A stretch of 64,000 nt of DNA from Oscheius onirici (Eukaryota; Nematoda; Chromadorea; Rhabditida; Rhabditidae). Positions 61,667 through 64,000 of the stretch are shown here, in pieces. Made by a program: the position numbers and the translations under genes. The notes under the pieces were generated by a model. It was not told the DNA's origin. It saw only the letters and a program-made list of their open reading frames with translations, and made no database searches. The stretch spans positions 5,208,001 to 5,272,000 of the forward strand of contig OW051471.1 of the NCBI GenBank assembly GCA_932521025.1, read 5' to 3'. Positions within the stretch are counted from its first letter, which is position 1. The number at the start of each line of letters is the position of its first letter.

Positions 61667-63728
61667 ATGATGTCCACCATGCTGTCTCTCTTTCCCTCAA
61701 ACTCCCAACTCAATTTGGCTCTAATGGATTTCGACCTTCTCCCGACCAACTTGTCTCTCTTTTCCGTTCCCTCCACTTCACACGAAATCCGAGCACAGTC
61801 TCCAGAAGACGTCAAATGTGTGGTTGGACCGATGACTATTCAGGTATTTCCTGAAACAGAAGTTTGGCCTTTCTGAATCAGAGTACGCTCCGATCCTTAA
61901 TTAGCACGGTAGTTTAAAAGATCAAATGACTACTTCAGGTTCCCCCTGTACAATTGATCCGTACAAGCCATCGTCAGTGTTCTGTCTGTCAGGCTGGTTC
62001 GGCAGCTCCACACTATGGGGGCATCGTTTGTGGGTGAGTTCGGTCTGTCAGGAAGTGTTGCGAAGCGTTGTTATGGGGCAGACTAGGCGCGAATCGATGA
62101 GACAGGTGAAAAAAGAAGAAGAAAATAAAAGTGAACCAGACGAGGTTTCAGGGGATGCAAGATATTCTTTGCTCGTGCTGTCCAGAAGAAAATATACTTT
62201 GTCTGTGACAAGAATGGCACTTGCAAAATGACACCAGGTACTGACCGTTCTGTGTTTTTTTGATCATGTTGACTGTAGGCAAACGCTCGAAATGCAGATC
62301 CTGCCGATTCCAGCGATGTCTCAAGGCGAAGATGTGTCCAGAAGGTTTTTTTGTCGATTCACATAGTAAAGAATCATTGCAGAAGTAGGTAAACTGCGCG
62401 ACATGAAGATGCCCGATTCTCTTCTGATTCCGAAAGAGGAAGGAGCAGTCGTTTCCTACTTTGACCACTCCGTTCTCCAAAATGTCAGTTACATTTATAT
62501 CAAATGATCTCCGACATCATAGTCTTAAGCACGACCGAGATCAGATTGTCTAAATCCGTACAAACAACAAATAGTATTTTCGAAAGAATGTTACAGACAT
62601 TGGGAGATCAGAGGATTCGATTGGAGAAACAGTTCGTCGGAGAGTTCTCCTCAGCCAATCAAATCAAATCCGTCGTAAGGAGATTTATCAACGTCGAAAG
62701 GTCTTTTCAGATCAAAAATTAAGACAAAAAAAAGGTTCAGATCGTGCGACAACAGTTCCTGTCCGTTCTCATCGGAAAATACCTCGTGTTCACTATCCGT
62801 CTCACTCTCGGATGCTCTCCGAAACCCGATGGCCGTCAGTGAAAGAACTCCGGTAATTTATGTCTCTTAGTTTTATTTCGAGAATTTGTTAAGATCCACT
62901 GGGAAAAGAGTCATTTGCACGCTTTTAAAAGAGGTCCAGCCAGAGTACAACAGAGCTACTGCCGTCTCCTTGTCCACTATTTGGAGTTTTTGCAATCGGT
63001 CGAGGATCTCTACCAGGTCAAAGAAAAACACAGGGTACATATGCTCAAATACTTCTGGTACCAATAGCTATTTTAGTTGAGTTTGATCTCTTCCCGATCT
63101 CTTCCCGTTATTCTTCTGACTCTTGTGTACAACAGCTACAAGTACGAGAGCGATGGCATTTTGTTTGATGGCTTCGAGATGCTTTCCGATGACGAGTAAG
63201 TTTATTTAATCAATCAATGAAAAAGGCGTTCGACGAAAGAAACTTCCAGATCGACGAAGATTACCAGGAGATTTATGGAGTCAGTCAAAGGGCAGTTGAT
63301 CCAAAGAATGAAGGAACTGGATATGACCGACGAAGAATATGTCTTGGTCAAACTGATCACCTTATTTACCTTGGGTATTCCTAGCCTTTCTTCCTACTCA
63401 AATGCGAATAATTCAGCTGATCCATTGAGCTGTGAAGACGTAGAAGCCACCGTCAGAACCATTCGGTTCAAACAAGAGCGGTTTTTGACCTCGTACATTC
63501 GAGACGCATATCCCGATTGGGATAAGGAGAAAATCTTTGTTCGCGTGAAAATCATGCTCGAGTTAGTCAGCACTCTATCGGTAGGTCTTGGTTGTAGTCT
63601 CCGAATATTGTCTTTTCCAGAAACTCTCACAAGTGCCTCTTCTAATAATAGTGCTAGCCGTGGGTTTGAACCTTGGACAGCTTCGGGGACAGTTGACCTA
63701 CGATTTACACATCCGAAGATACGACTAG
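61667..63728 (+). CDS. nuclear hormone receptor (NHR) transcription factor
   Basis: Orphan zinc-finger transcription factor of the expanded nematode NHR type. ATG 61667 directly follows AATTCAG. An N-terminal region of about 65 residues (MMSTMLSLFPSNSQLNLAL) precedes the DNA-binding domain: CSVCQAGSAAPHYGGIVCGG CKIFFARAVQKKIYFVCDKN GTCKMTP and CRSCRFQRCLKAKMCPE, with all eight zinc cysteines. The P-box reads CGGCKIFF, and FFAR replaces the usual FFRR. The ligand-binding domain is alpha-helical (KHRVHMLKYFW; EEYVLVKLITLFTL; VRVKIMLELVSTLSK) and ends LTYDLHIRRYD. The intron structure in 62480-62900 is unsettled. Confidence 0.85.
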
Positions 63729-63818
63729 ATCATTTCCGTCTTTCTAGAATTTACGTATTGTAAAAATATTAACAAAACGAGCTTTCTGTCTGAACTAGAA
63801 AGAGAAAGGACGCGATTT

Positions 63819-64000
63819 CTACATAAAGGTACAGGTTAAATCCCGGCTAAGGACGGTGAGGGCAAAAAAAAACGATAATGAAAATATTATTGGAGAAAAC
63901 GAACATGTACCTAAAACCACATGAATTTCCATAATGAAGAAGATAGCAGTGAAGTAAATGTTACCGGAAAGTACACAGTTAGCAACTAGTCCGGCAAACC
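63819..64000 (-). CDS. possible 3' end of a membrane protein (partial)
   Basis: An open minus-strand frame enters from the right edge (FAGLVANCVLSG) and ends LTCTFM then TAG. It is hydrophobic throughout and contains an optional 54-base in-frame intron (GTAACA to TTTTAG). No family was recognised, and the evidence is only the frame, hydrophobicity and splice consensus. Confidence 0.25.
   Translation of the reverse strand, partial: FAGLVANCVLSGNIYFTAIFFIMEIHVVLGTCSFSPIIFSLSFFFALTVLSRDLTCTFM

Overview
The window is eukaryotic and reads as a rhabditid nematode, close to Caenorhabditis. Introns are mostly 36-60 bases, genes are packed 60-300 bases apart on both strands, and many start codons lie 0-15 bases after a 3' splice-site consensus, as expected for spliced-leader trans-splicing. 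From my knowledge of C. elegans, fic-1, lgg-2, lsm-7 and rbr-2 are neighbours on one cosmid (ZK593). Likewise hars-1 and rbm-22 (T11G6) and ubxn-2 and NDUFA12 (Y94H6A) are neighbours there. All three groups are also adjacent here. Gene models were assembled by eye from reading frames, splice consensus and family similarity, so internal exon borders are approximate.

Layout. 1-8.6 kb: the 5' end of an ABCC/MRP transporter (-), a LINE remnant, MCMBP (-), a Lys-rich membrane-anchored protein (+) and an M1 aminopeptidase (+). The last two carry apparent frameshifts, and the aminopeptidase also has in-frame stops. 8.6-13 kb: a mariner-like repeat, then QNG1 and MCTS1 (-), probably one operon, with a PP1-type phosphatase gene (+) nested inside an MCTS1 intron, then a foldback element. 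13-24 kb: a PEBP-family gene (+), fic-1 (-), lgg-2/LC3 (+, with a MITE in its last intron), lsm-7 (-) and the histone H3K4 demethylase rbr-2/KDM5 (+). 24-33.5 kb: mitochondrial GABA transaminase (+) and a large clr-1-like receptor tyrosine phosphatase (+), which hosts an intronless coiled-coil gene in an intron.

33.5-39 kb: a minus-strand cluster hars-1, rbm-22, GDP-fucose transporter. 39.3-41.2 kb: a decayed DNA transposon with long terminal inverted repeats and a KRBA2-like integrase fragment. 41.8-46.9 kb: selenophosphate synthetase (+), with a nested minus-strand secreted Lys-rich gene and a hAT-like MITE in its introns, then Rab geranylgeranyltransferase alpha (+). 47-51.5 kb: two divergently transcribed BPI/LBP/CETP-type genes. 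51.5-55.1 kb: a Na+/H+ exchanger (-) whose 0.95 kb intron is filled with several repeats. 56.3-61 kb: mitochondrial AspRS, ubxn-2/p47 and NDUFA12 (+). 61.7-63.7 kb: a nuclear hormone receptor (+). A possible membrane-protein fragment (-) lies at the right edge.

Most genes are conserved housekeeping functions: translation (hars-1, dars-2, mcts-1), splicing and mRNA decay (rbm-22, lsm-7), chromatin (rbr-2), autophagy (lgg-2), ER proteostasis (fic-1, ubxn-2), and selenium or queuosine metabolism. The unusual content is three nested genes, a cluster of gene damage at 4.3-8.6 kb and a varied set of small DNA-transposon derivatives.
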